Below are positions 35,197 to 44,817 of a stretch of 45,486 nt of DNA, in pieces; the stretch's first letter is position 1, and each line of letters opens with the position of its first letter. This DNA comes from Pelotomaculum sp. UBA1371 (GTDB taxonomy: Bacteria; Bacillota; Desulfotomaculia; Desulfotomaculales; Pelotomaculaceae), in the NCBI GenBank assembly GCA_002305915.1, contig DBRJ01000061.1, forward strand, positions 37,274 to 82,759, read 5' to 3'. A program made the translations under genes and the position numbers. The notes beneath the pieces were generated by a model. The model was not told the DNA's origin and did no database searches. It saw nothing but the letters and a program-made list of their open reading frames with translations.

Positions 35197-38118
35197 ATGA
35201 CATTATTGAATGATTGGATTAGAGATAAACTTGAAACGGTCAGGGGCTACGATCATGTTCTGGTCAGAGATCACTTAGGCCTTCTGGGCAGGGCTGACAG
35301 GCTCATCGACCAGTTCGGCAGCGAGGCGGCGTATGCGGTGGTGACCGGGGCCACTAACCTGGCCTTCCGCATGTGTTATGAAACAGTGGCTGAGAGCGGG
35401 GCACAGCGTATCATGGTGGTTGACCGGACTCCCCTTAAAAGGCTGGGTAATATTAGCGCCAATACGGCTCCCCCGTTATTCTACCCGGATTTTCTAGCCA
35501 CGGTGCCCGAGGATGCCCGGGTGATCCTGGATGTCCGCCAGTTTCTCAGGGACATAACCGGCGATCCGGAGTGGCCTTCTTTGTGCAATGACCAGGGCTA
35601 CGCCAGGCTGATCGTTACCCACCTGGACGGAGTAATCCGGGCGCATAAAAATTTAAGAAGGGCGAAAACGCAGGGTTTCACCGATTTTGACTTCAAGACA
35701 ATTATTGCCTTTGCCGCTTTGGGGCTGCCCGAGCTGGCTTTTAAAAAGCTGCGCAGTGAATATTACTGGCGCATAGGGCTATTGGGCCACCAGACCATGA
35801 GGGATTTAGACCAGCTAACTGGCGAAGTATTGAAGCCCATTAAGCAGCAGCTCCTGCAGGCGCCTGTTCCATTTCGCTGGTTTGTGGACCAAGACGCGGA
35901 GATGGTAGTAGTAGGATTTTACCTGTCGGCAATACTGGCCCAGCACACTGATAAATGGGGTTTGCTCCTGGCCAATATTGACCCCGGCCTGTCCGGCTTT
36001 AAGCAGGTGGAGGAGAAAATCCTGACTGAAACCACCCCCGGCTTGATTAAGCTCGATCCTCGCCAAGCGGAAAGAGATGTGCAGGAGGTGGAGGACAGTC
36101 TGGATCAGGAAGATCTCGACTTGCTGCTGGTGAAGGAGTTGCACATTGATACCCCCGCCGGCTTTATTTCAATTATCGAGAAGGAAAAATATTCAAACCT
36201 TTTTCGTTCCCTGGCCTTGCTTATGGCTTTAGACGACTGTCTGGGTGAAAAACCGTCCCCGGATGCTATCAAGAAACTTAAGGATCAACTGTACTGTGCT
36301 GACAAAAGCGAATGTTTCGCGGATTACTGGCAGTCAGAATCCTGGGCCAGGTTAAGCGAGGCTTATAAGCTGGCTGTGGAAATTCATCATTTGCGCCAGC
36401 AATTATTCAGCATGCTTAAGAATATTAAAGTTAAAAAACCCGAGCAGCTTGGTTTTAAATATTACTGGCAGCAGTGGAACCAGCAGAAATTAAACCGGCT
36501 GGAGTATTACCTGTCATCACTGGAGCGGCTGCTGGACACAGGTAACATATTGCCCAGATCTGTTAAAGATTTGCCCGAATTATTTTCCCAGGCTCTGTCC
36601 AGGGTGCGAAAGAGAATAAGGGCTGTCAGCGACGAGGTGCATTACCAGCTGGACTCAGTCAACAGGAGCTTTCAGGACCTGGTAGCCCTGCAATATGCCT
36701 CCTGGGTGGACGGCAAAGACGAAGTTGTTTTGACCAGCCAGTTCATAAGCAGGTGCCTTAAACCACACTGGGATCCCCAAAATGAAAAAGCAGTTATATT
36801 TATATTTGACGGTATGCGTTATGACATCTGGGACGAATTGCTTTACCCGGCACTGGCGGAAAAGCTTGAGCTGCTGCAGGATTATCCGGCTGTTTCCATC
36901 CTGCCGACCGAGACTCAGCTAACCCGCAAAGCTATCAGCGCGGGAGCATTCCCCGACCAATTTGATACTAAGAGCGGCGAGGACAAACTGCTTAAAGAAG
37001 GCCTGGGCCGGGAGATGGGAGTAAGCCAGGCGGTTGAATTGATAAACCCGGACGGACACGGGACCGGGGAGACTGTCCATTACCGCTGCGGTAAACTTGA
37101 CGTGTATATTTTTGAACTATGTGACGTGGAGCTGCACGGGATTCACATGAAGAAACTGGGCGACGGCAGGGAAGTGCCCGCCCGCCCGCTGGCATTCATT
37201 TACCAGCAGCTCATTAAAAACATTTTGGACCATGAAGTAATGGCCATCATTCGCACGCTGGAGCCTGGCACCAAGGTGTTTATTACTGCCGACCACGGTT
37301 TTGTCCGGCTGGGCAGGCAGCCTGTCTGGTTTAATGATGCTGACCTTAACGAACCACTGGACTGCAGTTACCAGAATACCATGCTCAAGGTTGCCTTTAA
37401 CCAGGTGAACCTAAAGAAAGAACACAAAGCAAATATGATCGCATTTTCTCCTGCGAAATTGCGAGTACCGTCCAAGGTTACCCGCTTTGTAAAAGCACGG
37501 GGTCAGTTAATAGAGAAGGAGTTTCGAAGTATTGTCTTCCCCCGCCCGGGCTATTCGTTCAAACGGCAGAATTCTCCGTATAATCCGGATGCTTACTCGC
37601 ACGGGGGTATCTCTCTCCAGGAAATGATCATACCGATGGTGGTTATGCGGGTGAAAGCTGACATGGACAGCCTGATCGTTGCCGGACCCATTACAGGGTC
37701 AACTGAGGTTTTGGAAGGGGAAGAGATAGAGGTCAGAGTACAGCTGGAATACAAGGCGCCGGCTCTTTTTAGTTCCGAGATGAGGGTTGATGTGGATGCT
37801 TACTATGCTCCATCAACCGGTAAAAGTCCGGCGGACCAGGTGGAACTAACCCACCAGGTTTTATACGTGGGGATTGCCAACAGTGAAATAATATACCGGT
37901 TTAAGCCAGGCGCAGATGAGGCTACAAAGGAAGAGAGAATTGATGGGGTAATGAAAAGGCTGCTAACTATAGAATTGAAATACAAAGATGGGATGCGTAC
38001 AGTCCGGCAGAGCCTGAGCCGAAGCTTCCTGGTTAAGCTGAATTCAGAGCAGGTGGTCCGCCGCGTGCCCACTCATTTAGGAAATATACTGGGACTTGCT
38101 CCTAAGAATATGAGGTGA
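35197..38118 (+). CDS. pglZ: PglZ-domain protein
   Basis: The product is 973 aa. The N-terminal ~500 residues are helical and charged. The PglZ alkaline-phosphatase-superfamily domain runs from about 530: VIFIFDGMRYDIWDE (metal Asp ~538), ILPTETQLTRKAIS, FITADHGFVRLG (~697) and YSHGGISLQEMIIP (~801). The last ~150 residues are a beta-rich domain. PglZ is the hallmark of BREX and Pgl systems. The short gap to brxC and the four-base gap to the methyltransferase gene show one operon. The catalytic role is still uncertain in the family. Confidence 0.92.
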   Translation: MTLLNDWIRDKLETVRGYDHVLVRDHLGLLGRADRLIDQFGSEAAYAVVTGATNLAFRMCYETVAESGAQRIMVVDRTPLKRLGNISANTAPPLFYPDFLATVPEDARVILDVRQFLRDITGDPEWPSLCNDQGYARLIVTHLDGVIRAHKNLRRAKTQGFTDFDFKTIIAFAALGLPELAFKKLRSEYYWRIGLLGHQTMRDLDQLTGEVLKPIKQQLLQAPVPFRWFVDQDAEMVVVGFYLSAILAQHTDKWGLLLANIDPGLSGFKQVEEKILTETTPGLIKLDPRQAERDVQEVEDSLDQEDLDLLLVKELHIDTPAGFISIIEKEKYSNLFRSLALLMALDDCLGEKPSPDAIKKLKDQLYCADKSECFADYWQSESWARLSEAYKLAVEIHHLRQQLFSMLKNIKVKKPEQLGFKYYWQQWNQQKLNRLEYYLSSLERLLDTGNILPRSVKDLPELFSQALSRVRKRIRAVSDEVHYQLDSVNRSFQDLVALQYASWVDGKDEVVLTSQFISRCLKPHWDPQNEKAVIFIFDGMRYDIWDELLYPALAEKLELLQDYPAVSILPTETQLTRKAISAGAFPDQFDTKSGEDKLLKEGLGREMGVSQAVELINPDGHGTGETVHYRCGKLDVYIFELCDVELHGIHMKKLGDGREVPARPLAFIYQQLIKNILDHEVMAIIRTLEPGTKVFITADHGFVRLGRQPVWFNDADLNEPLDCSYQNTMLKVAFNQVNLKKEHKANMIAFSPAKLRVPSKVTRFVKARGQLIEKEFRSIVFPRPGYSFKRQNSPYNPDAYSHGGISLQEMIIPMVVMRVKADMDSLIVAGPITGSTEVLEGEEIEVRVQLEYKAPALFSSEMRVDVDAYYAPSTGKSPADQVELTHQVLYVGIANSEIIYRFKPGADEATKEERIDGVMKRLLTIELKYKDGMRTVRQSLSRSFLVKLNSEQVVRRVPTHLGNILGLAPKNMR

Positions 38119-38122
38119 AATT

Positions 38123-40690
38123 ATGCCCAGGAAAGTGCCTTATAAGGCAAAGCAGGAGAGTTTTTTTCAGAAAAAGGCTGCTGTCATGCCGGAGGGCTAT
38201 TACTCGGGAGATAAACCAAACCCTAATTTGAGATCTTTCGTGGAGCAGCACCTGCTGGAAAACCCTTATGATCCCGAGACCGATGACTATGATGTCCCGG
38301 CGTTTGACCAGCCGATCGACACGACCAAGGCAACGGCCATCTATAACATGCACACCTACTGGTCAAAAAAGCCCCATGATGCTATACGCCAGTACATAAG
38401 GCACTACACCAGGCCCGGCGACCTGGTGCTGGACCCTTTTTGCGGGTCGGGCGGGACTGCCCTGGCCGCGCTGATGGAAGGACGAAAGGCTATCGCTATT
38501 GATCGCAGCCCGGCGGCTACATTTATTACCAAGAATTATTGTACACCGGTGGATGCAGAAGAGTTGCAAGAGGCTTTTGAAGAATTGAAAGCGAAGGTAA
38601 AACCGGAAATCGACTGGCTTTACGAGACCAGGTGCGACCGTTGCGGGGGTAAGGCAACAACCAGTTATACTGTCTACTCACAGGTATTCCAGTGCCCGCG
38701 CTGCCTCCAGAAGGTGCCTTTATTTGATTGTATTGAGGTGGAAGGGCGGACGCAGGCAGGTAAACCCAAGAAAATAAAGGCTTGTCCATATTGCTATAAA
38801 AAGGGACAGGCTGAGGAGATTAAGACAACTGGAGATAAATTTGGCGCCATACCTGTGCTGGTCAGCTACCAGTGTCAAAGCGGTTGTAAACCAAAGCGGG
38901 ACGGACGGCGGCACAACGACCCCGATCCATTAAAAAGAGATTACTTTGAACGGTATGACCTTGCTAAAATCAGGGAGATCGAGGGTAAAACCATACCTCA
39001 CTGGTACCCAACAGATAGAATGATGCATGCGCCGGAAGACCAGGAATGCTGGGGGGTAAAATGGAGGGCTGGAACAAGTAACTTCCGTACGGTGGATGAG
39101 CTTTTTACGAAGCGTAATCTTTGGGCTTTAGCTGCAATAAGAGAAGGTTTGCATAACTATGACCATCTAATGTTGGTATTCAATTCGATAATACTAAATA
39201 GCAGTAAACTATACAGAAACAGAGCTGGAGGAGGGGGTGGCCCGACCGGAAATTATTACATAGCGCAGGACTTTCGAGAAATGGCTGTGTGGACTCAAAT
39301 TGAAGGAAAAATTGATGAATATTCTCAGATTGACAATAAAAATAAAATGAGGCTTATCGTATCAACAAGTACATCCTGTACCCTTAATGATATTATGAAA
39401 AACTCCATTGATTATATCTTTACGGATCCTCCCTATGCTGAAAAAGTTCAATATGGTGAACTTAACTTTATCTGGGAAGCTTGGCTTGGTTTTGATACCC
39501 ACTGGCATGATGAAGAGATCATAGTTAATGAAGTTAGAGGAAAGACGGTTGATCATTGGAGAGAGATGATGTCTCAGGCTATGGCAGAGTGTTACCGGGT
39601 TCTAAAACCAGGGAGATGGCTATCTCTCTGCTACCATGACACATCGGAAGGGACCTGGGAAATGGTCCAGGATATCATGGCTGAAGTGGGATTTGTCCCC
39701 GATGCGTCAGACAGGGCCTTATTCATCGATACCGGGCAGAAATCATATAACCAGCTAACTGCAGATAAAGTCAACAAACGTGACCTGGTGATTAATTTTC
39801 GCAAGCCTAAGCCGGGTGAAACGGAACGATCAATAGTTATTGACGAAAATGAGGATGATACTACCTTTGCCCAAAAAGCGCATGCCATCATCCGCGATTA
39901 CCTTTCAACTCACCCGGGCAGCAGCAAGGACCGCATCTACGACGAAGTAGTCAGCCGCATGGTCCGCAGGGGGCAGATGGAAGCCCATAATTTTGATGAA
40001 TTATTAAAACAGCTTGCCGAAGAGGTGAAAAAGCCGGTCCGCAAGGACCTGTTTGAATATGAGAACCCGGACTTATTTGGCACCCATGAAAGCAGCCACT
40101 GGTACCTCAAAGAAGAGGACCCGGTGTGGGAGGATGAACCGGAGATCGCCCGTGAAGACGCGGCAGCGAAAAAACTGGAACAGTTTATAAAGAAATGGTT
40201 AAAGGAAAACCCGCACAGAGAGGGCGTCCACTACTCTGACCTCTTTGAGTGCTACATCTATGCCGTTAAGGAGAAGCCCAGGCGTCAGCTTATTGATTGG
40301 CTGCCGGATTATTTTTATAAAACCCTTGAAGGCACTTACCGCCTGCCGGCCAGTGACGAGGAGAGGAGCGCCAAGGAGGAAGCCCGCCATTCCGGCCAGA
40401 ACCGCCGCATCAAACGCTATGTGTCTTACCTGGAAAACGGGCTGCCGGTGCCTGAGAAGGAGAGGCCTTCCGACGCCACCCTAGCCGAGTGGATCAGGAC
40501 CTGCAAGCGTTCCGGCATGTATGCCCGGGGCAAGTACCTGTATGAGCAGGGCGGGCTGAACCTGGATAAGCTCTCCGAAGAGGCTGCTGTTAATGTGGAA
40601 GAGGACTACCTGGTCTGCGTCCGGTCTCTGTCCCGCGAGCAGGCAGGGCAGAAACAGGCCAAACGCACCCGCAAAAAGGGAGGGGCATGA
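38123..40690 (+). CDS. Zn-ribbon DNA methyltransferase (PglXI-type candidate)
   Basis: The product is 855 aa. The N-terminal SAM motif is LVLDPFCGSGGTALAAL (~103-119), preceded by IYNMHTYWSKKPHDAIRQYI. Zinc-ribbon cysteines follow (CDRCGG ~170, CPRC ~193, CPYC ~222, CQSGC ~251). The catalytic motif is TDPPYAEKVQYGELNF (~433), of the N6-adenine/N4-cytosine class. The C-terminal 300 residues are helical and charged. This order matches the Zn-ribbon adenine methylases (COG1743-like) that replace PglX in type 3 BREX, as I remember it. Residues ~300-500 (about 39060-39640) are clearly AT-richer than both flanks, as if exchanged; they include the DPPY motif and probably target recognition. The ATG has GAGGTG ahead; the stop overlaps brxL by ATGA. 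It presumably marks self DNA. Confidence 0.88.
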   Translation: MPRKVPYKAKQESFFQKKAAVMPEGYYSGDKPNPNLRSFVEQHLLENPYDPETDDYDVPAFDQPIDTTKATAIYNMHTYWSKKPHDAIRQYIRHYTRPGDLVLDPFCGSGGTALAALMEGRKAIAIDRSPAATFITKNYCTPVDAEELQEAFEELKAKVKPEIDWLYETRCDRCGGKATTSYTVYSQVFQCPRCLQKVPLFDCIEVEGRTQAGKPKKIKACPYCYKKGQAEEIKTTGDKFGAIPVLVSYQCQSGCKPKRDGRRHNDPDPLKRDYFERYDLAKIREIEGKTIPHWYPTDRMMHAPEDQECWGVKWRAGTSNFRTVDELFTKRNLWALAAIREGLHNYDHLMLVFNSIILNSSKLYRNRAGGGGGPTGNYYIAQDFREMAVWTQIEGKIDEYSQIDNKNKMRLIVSTSTSCTLNDIMKNSIDYIFTDPPYAEKVQYGELNFIWEAWLGFDTHWHDEEIIVNEVRGKTVDHWREMMSQAMAECYRVLKPGRWLSLCYHDTSEGTWEMVQDIMAEVGFVPDASDRALFIDTGQKSYNQLTADKVNKRDLVINFRKPKPGETERSIVIDENEDDTTFAQKAHAIIRDYLSTHPGSSKDRIYDEVVSRMVRRGQMEAHNFDELLKQLAEEVKKPVRKDLFEYENPDLFGTHESSHWYLKEEDPVWEDEPEIAREDAAAKKLEQFIKKWLKENPHREGVHYSDLFECYIYAVKEKPRRQLIDWLPDYFYKTLEGTYRLPASDEERSAKEEARHSGQNRRIKRYVSYLENGLPVPEKERPSDATLAEWIRTCKRSGMYARGKYLYEQGGLNLDKLSEEAAVNVEEDYLVCVRSLSREQAGQKQAKRTRKKGGA

Positions 40691-42738
40691 TCATCGAGCT
40701 TAAAGAAATATTCCGCGGCAAAGTAGTCAACAAGGCTCATACCATCAATACCGGCGTGGATGAATTCCCCCGCTATGTGGTTGAATACCTGATTGATAAT
40801 TACTGTGAAGAAGAGACTTTCCATAAAGATCTGGATGTGGTGGTCCGCCGGCTCAAGGAGAACTTTGTGCACGGCGCCGAGGCCGAGAAAATACGCCACC
40901 ATATCAGGGAAAACCGCAGCCATTCGGTAATAGCCAACCTGGAAGCAAGGCTGGTTGAAACAGAAGACAAATACTGGGCCAGCATCTCGGCCATCAACGA
41001 GAACTATGTCAACATCCCGGAGTCGATCGTCAACCAATACCCCATGCTACTGTCGGGAGGCATGTGGGGCACCATTGACCTCACTTATGACGAAACCGAG
41101 GTCCACAACAAGAAAATAAGGCCGTTCAAGGTGACCGGCTTCACCCCTTTCCAGGTCAGCGTCATCAACCTGGACGAGTATATATCAAAACGGCAGAATT
41201 TTTCTACTGATGAATGGATTGATGTGTTGATCAATTCCTGTGGCCTCTCCCCGGCAAAAATGAGCAGGCGTCAGAAGCTCCTGTATTTGTGCCGCTGCAT
41301 TCCGCTAGTGGAGAGCAATGTAAATTTAATCGAGTTAGCCCCCAGGGAGACTGGGAAAACCTATCTCTACCGTAACATCTCCTACTACGCGCATGTGCTA
41401 TCGGGAGGCAAAGCCACCCCCGCGCAGCTTTTTATCAACCTTAATAACGGCAAAATCGGCGAAGTGGGTACCAGGGACGCCGTGGTTTTTGATGAAATCG
41501 CCAACACCGATTTCCAGGATCCGAAGGCGCTGGTCAGCATTATGCAGGGCTATATGCAGGATGCCAAGTTCAGTCGGGGCAAGAAAGAGATCCTGGCTTT
41601 TGCCAGCCTGGTCTTTGTGGGGAATATTGATGTGCAGGGACAGCTGCCCCACGAGAAGTACTATCATCTTTTTGAGCCGCTGCCTGATTTTATGCAGGTA
41701 ATTGCTTTCCTCGACCGGATTCACGGCTACCTGCCCGGGTGGGAAATACCCAAACTGGGTCCGGACAGCTATGCCAAGGATTATGGATTTATCACCGATT
41801 ATTTCTGTGAAATTATGCATGAATTGCGACGTGTGGATTTACTTAGCAGTGTCCGTCACCGCTTTGAGATCCTCGATCTGGGGAATACCACCCAGGGTGT
41901 GTCCGGCCGCGATCAGAGAGCAATAATGAAAACGAGCTCAGGCCTGCTCAAACTTATCTACCCGGATGGTCAGGTTACTGATGATGAATTGGAGGAAATC
42001 CTGGTCTTGTCCTGCGAATTGCGCCAGCGGGTGCGCGAGCAGCTGCACCTGATCGCTCAGGGAGAGTATGAACGCATAAAACTTGGAGTAAAGCTCCTGC
42101 CTTCCGGAAAGCAAAGCATCCCCCATCTGCCTGACTCGGACAGGGTCCAGAACGTGTCCCTGCCTCCCGAACCAAGTGTGGGTGAGGTCACCGGCCTGGC
42201 TGTTTCCGGGGATCACGGCTGTATAATGCGCTTTGAGATGCAGGCCACCCGCGGGCATGGGCGAATAGTGCCGCTGGGCTCCATACAGAGGGTGATGCGC
42301 GAGAGTATCGAAGCGGCCGCGCAGTACATCAAGGCCAGTCACGATAATTTAGGCATCTCGTTAGAATGGAGGCAAAACTATGACGTGGCTGTGCTGGCCA
42401 CGTACATGGGTGTACCCAAGGAAGGCCCCTCAGCGGGAGTTGCTATGGTTACTGGGATTGTGTCTGCCCTGAAAGGTATACCGGTGCGCAACGATTTAGC
42501 CATGACCGGTGAGATCACCATTATGGGCAAGGTCCTACCCGTGGGTGGGATCCAACAGAAGGTAAGAGCAGCCTTTGACGCCGGTGTCAAGGAGGTCCTG
42601 CTGCCAAAAGAGAATCTGGACGAAGCCCGCCATCTGCCCTCCTACGTACTGGAAGCGGTAAAGCTTACCCCTATAAGTACGGTTCAAGAAGTATTAAATA
42701 TTGCGTTAACCGAGGGTCAGCAAAGGAGTAATTCATGA
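40687..42738 (+). CDS. brxL: BrxL, Lon-like ATPase/protease-domain protein
   Basis: The product is 683 aa, close to the usual BrxL length. The N-terminal helical domain is followed by an AAA+ core with APRETGKTYLYR (Walker A, ~217) and AVVFDEIAN (Walker B, ~264), and a C-terminal Lon protease domain with catalytic Ser in KEGPSAGVAM (~581) and catalytic Lys in GGIQQKVRAA (~624). Both catalytic residues are present. BrxL binds DNA and is the marker of type 1 and type 4 BREX. It begins inside the methyltransferase stop and ends inside the start of the next gene (ATGA both times), indicating tight coupling. Codon and base use match brxC and pglZ. Confidence 0.93.
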   Translation: MIIELKEIFRGKVVNKAHTINTGVDEFPRYVVEYLIDNYCEEETFHKDLDVVVRRLKENFVHGAEAEKIRHHIRENRSHSVIANLEARLVETEDKYWASISAINENYVNIPESIVNQYPMLLSGGMWGTIDLTYDETEVHNKKIRPFKVTGFTPFQVSVINLDEYISKRQNFSTDEWIDVLINSCGLSPAKMSRRQKLLYLCRCIPLVESNVNLIELAPRETGKTYLYRNISYYAHVLSGGKATPAQLFINLNNGKIGEVGTRDAVVFDEIANTDFQDPKALVSIMQGYMQDAKFSRGKKEILAFASLVFVGNIDVQGQLPHEKYYHLFEPLPDFMQVIAFLDRIHGYLPGWEIPKLGPDSYAKDYGFITDYFCEIMHELRRVDLLSSVRHRFEILDLGNTTQGVSGRDQRAIMKTSSGLLKLIYPDGQVTDDELEEILVLSCELRQRVREQLHLIAQGEYERIKLGVKLLPSGKQSIPHLPDSDRVQNVSLPPEPSVGEVTGLAVSGDHGCIMRFEMQATRGHGRIVPLGSIQRVMRESIEAAAQYIKASHDNLGISLEWRQNYDVAVLATYMGVPKEGPSAGVAMVTGIVSALKGIPVRNDLAMTGEITIMGKVLPVGGIQQKVRAAFDAGVKEVLLPKENLDEARHLPSYVLEAVKLTPISTVQEVLNIALTEGQQRSNS

Positions 42739-44018
42739 ACACATTATGGATGCTGACAAATGAGACAATGTGCGAAAGAATCGAGAGTGCCAAGAATCGA
42801 GTGATATATGTGGCTCCGGGTTTATGTATGGATGTAGCCAAAGCACTCGTAGGATTTGTTAAAAACAACGGTCCAGGAAAGTTAGCAATCATACTGGATG
42901 AATCGCCTCATATTTGCCGCCTCGGTTATGGGGAGATTAAAGCCGTGGAGATATTATTAGAAAATGGGGTAGCGATCCGTAAATGTTCCGGTTTGAGGGC
43001 AGGTATATTCATAGTGGACGAGGATGCGTGGTTCTTTTCTCCGACCCCGCTCTTGGTTGAGGAGGGCACTGATGTAAAGACAGAGTTCGCTCCTAATGCG
43101 GTTGTTATTGATGTGGAACAGGCTAACAAGTTAGTATCATCCTTATCTCCCATGCTGGCAATTAATCATTTACTCGAAAAAGCAAGTGAAACCAGCGGGC
43201 GTTCTATAACCGTTGTTCCGAAACCTGAAATTCCCTATGAAGAATATACTCAAGAAGACCTGCAATTAGCTAAAGAAAGCCTTGCCGTGTGTCCGCCACA
43301 GAAATTTGATATGTCCCGGCAAGTTCTAGTCTATCACAGCTATGTCCAGTTCGTAGAACTAAAATTAACAGGTACTACGCTTTCCCGGCATACTGTAACC
43401 ATTCCACCGGAGTTGTTAAATGTGAGTAGAAGCAAGGAATATCAGGAACGGTTGCGTTCGACTTACCGGCTGATAAATGAAAAGAGTAGTATCTCGGGAA
43501 AAGAGATAAATGAAAAGGTGTTAAAATTAAGGAATACATACCTCCGCTCTCTTGGAGCACGTTTCGGTACGGTTATTTTGCGTCAAACAAAAGACGAGTT
43601 TGAAAAGCAGGTTGAAGGGATCAGAAAACAGCTAGAGATATTCAAAAAAAAGGTTCAGTCTGACCTGGAAAAAGAGTTTAATTCGTGCAAAAAAGAACTA
43701 AAAAAAATCCTGGCACCGGTTGTCAAAGAAAATCCGCCTGACGAATTAAGGTTTGGCATAACAACAAAAAAACCTACTAAGGAACAAGTAGATCGATATT
43801 TAGAAAAAAAACTTGATACTGTTATTCCTGATGCAGAAAGTTTTGTAATTAACATGAAACTCCATTGTGTTTTCAAGGATGTTACATATGAGTCACTTAA
43901 TGATCGAGAATTTATCGATGCTCTACGGAAAGCCTATCCGTATGTTGATTGGCCGGAATTGCCGTATGACCAGTGTAAAGCAGTTCAGGAAGCACTCTTC
44001 CCAGACACTCGTGATTAA
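42735..44018 (+). CDS. phospholipase-D-like protein with degenerate active site
   Basis: The product is 427 aa. Residues ~1-140 look like a PLD/HKD nuclease half: SAKNRVIYVAPGLC, KLAIILDESPHICRLGYG and SGLRAGIFIVDE. At the last site the usual HxKxxxxD is RxGxxxxD, so His and Lys are lost and only Asp remains; hydrolysis is unlikely, DNA binding possible. The rest is helical; about 285-325 is Lys/Glu-rich and looks like a coiled coil (EGIRKQLEIFKKKVQSDLEK). It is coupled to brxL by ATGA but is AT-richer than the BREX core, which suggests later recruitment. I do not recognise it as a named BREX component. Confidence 0.6.
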   Translation: MNTLWMLTNETMCERIESAKNRVIYVAPGLCMDVAKALVGFVKNNGPGKLAIILDESPHICRLGYGEIKAVEILLENGVAIRKCSGLRAGIFIVDEDAWFFSPTPLLVEEGTDVKTEFAPNAVVIDVEQANKLVSSLSPMLAINHLLEKASETSGRSITVVPKPEIPYEEYTQEDLQLAKESLAVCPPQKFDMSRQVLVYHSYVQFVELKLTGTTLSRHTVTIPPELLNVSRSKEYQERLRSTYRLINEKSSISGKEINEKVLKLRNTYLRSLGARFGTVILRQTKDEFEKQVEGIRKQLEIFKKKVQSDLEKEFNSCKKELKKILAPVVKENPPDELRFGITTKKPTKEQVDRYLEKKLDTVIPDAESFVINMKLHCVFKDVTYESLNDREFIDALRKAYPYVDWPELPYDQCKAVQEALFPDTRD

Positions 44019-44041
44019 TACGTTTGAGGTTGTCGAGAACG

Positions 44042-44087
44042 GTTTAACTTATAAGATTCGTTAAACTATGTATAAATACAGTATAAT
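44042..44087 (+). promoter_or_regulatory. inverted repeat and promoter ahead of the nuclease-like gene
   Basis: GTTTAAC (44042-44048) and GTTAAAC (44060-44066) can pair; a strong -10 TATAAT follows at 44082-44087, with TTAAAC as a poor -35. The gene at 44152 probably has its own promoter, with this hairpin serving as a weak terminator or operator. Confidence 0.45.
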
Positions 44088-44151
44088 AAGGGTGAATTTC
44101 TCAATAGAAATGATCCTCTTTTTTTATTTCAGTTAAAGAAGGTGAGGCTCA

Positions 44152-44781
44152 GTGTATATAAATTCATTTATCAAGTCGTTGAGTAAGAATAGAAAGATAT
44201 TTGTTTCTGAGGCAGATTTCCAATTTGCTTTAGCATGGGAAATCAAACAAAATATGCCTCAAGCAGAGGTTAAGCTGGAGTATTGCCCTGCAGATATAGA
44301 TATGTCGATGCATGTGGATATATTAGTTAAGAACAATGGTCATTGGTATCCTGTTGAGCTTAAATATATGACAATGGGATGCGATGTTATCGTTAATAAA
44401 GAAAGGTATTTTTTAAAAAACCAGGGCGCCCAGGATATAAGGCGGTATGATTTTTTGAAGGATATAATGAGAATTGAAAAACTGGTTTCTACTGGCAGCC
44501 CTTTTAATAAAGGTTTTGCCGTGTTGTTGACCAATGATCGTAGTTATTGGACGGCTTCAAATTTCTCTAATACCTGTGATGCGGCCTTTAGAATTAATGA
44601 GGGCGCAAAAAAGAACGGCATTTTGAGATGGGGGGACCGTACTGGAACCGGTACATCCAAGGGGCGTGAAGAGCCAATAGTGTTAGCAGGTACGTATGAG
44701 ATGCATTGGAATGATTTTAGTTTTATTGATGATAGACGCTGGGGGCAATTTCGTTATTTAGCTATTGAGGTTTTGAAATAA
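44152..44781 (+). CDS. PD-(D/E)XK nuclease-like protein
   Basis: The product is 209 aa. The order SEADFQFALAWEIKQ (Glu20), HVDILVKNNGHWYPVELKYM (Asp56, Glu69, Lys71) fits the PD-(D/E)XK restriction-endonuclease fold, with a beta-hairpin between the acidic residues. The remaining ~130 residues are mixed and include RWGDRTGTGTSKGREEP and a C-terminal strand. It starts at GTG behind AAGGTGAGG. The gene is AT-rich, 133 bases after the operon and with its own promoter. It could be an effector nuclease, a Card1/NERD-like helper, or simply island cargo. The fold call rests on motif spacing only. Confidence 0.6.
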   Translation: MYINSFIKSLSKNRKIFVSEADFQFALAWEIKQNMPQAEVKLEYCPADIDMSMHVDILVKNNGHWYPVELKYMTMGCDVIVNKERYFLKNQGAQDIRRYDFLKDIMRIEKLVSTGSPFNKGFAVLLTNDRSYWTASNFSNTCDAAFRINEGAKKNGILRWGDRTGTGTSKGREEPIVLAGTYEMHWNDFSFIDDRRWGQFRYLAIEVLK

Positions 44782-44817
44782 CCAAGTGCTTAAATGGCTC
44801 TGTTTGCACTAGTTCGT

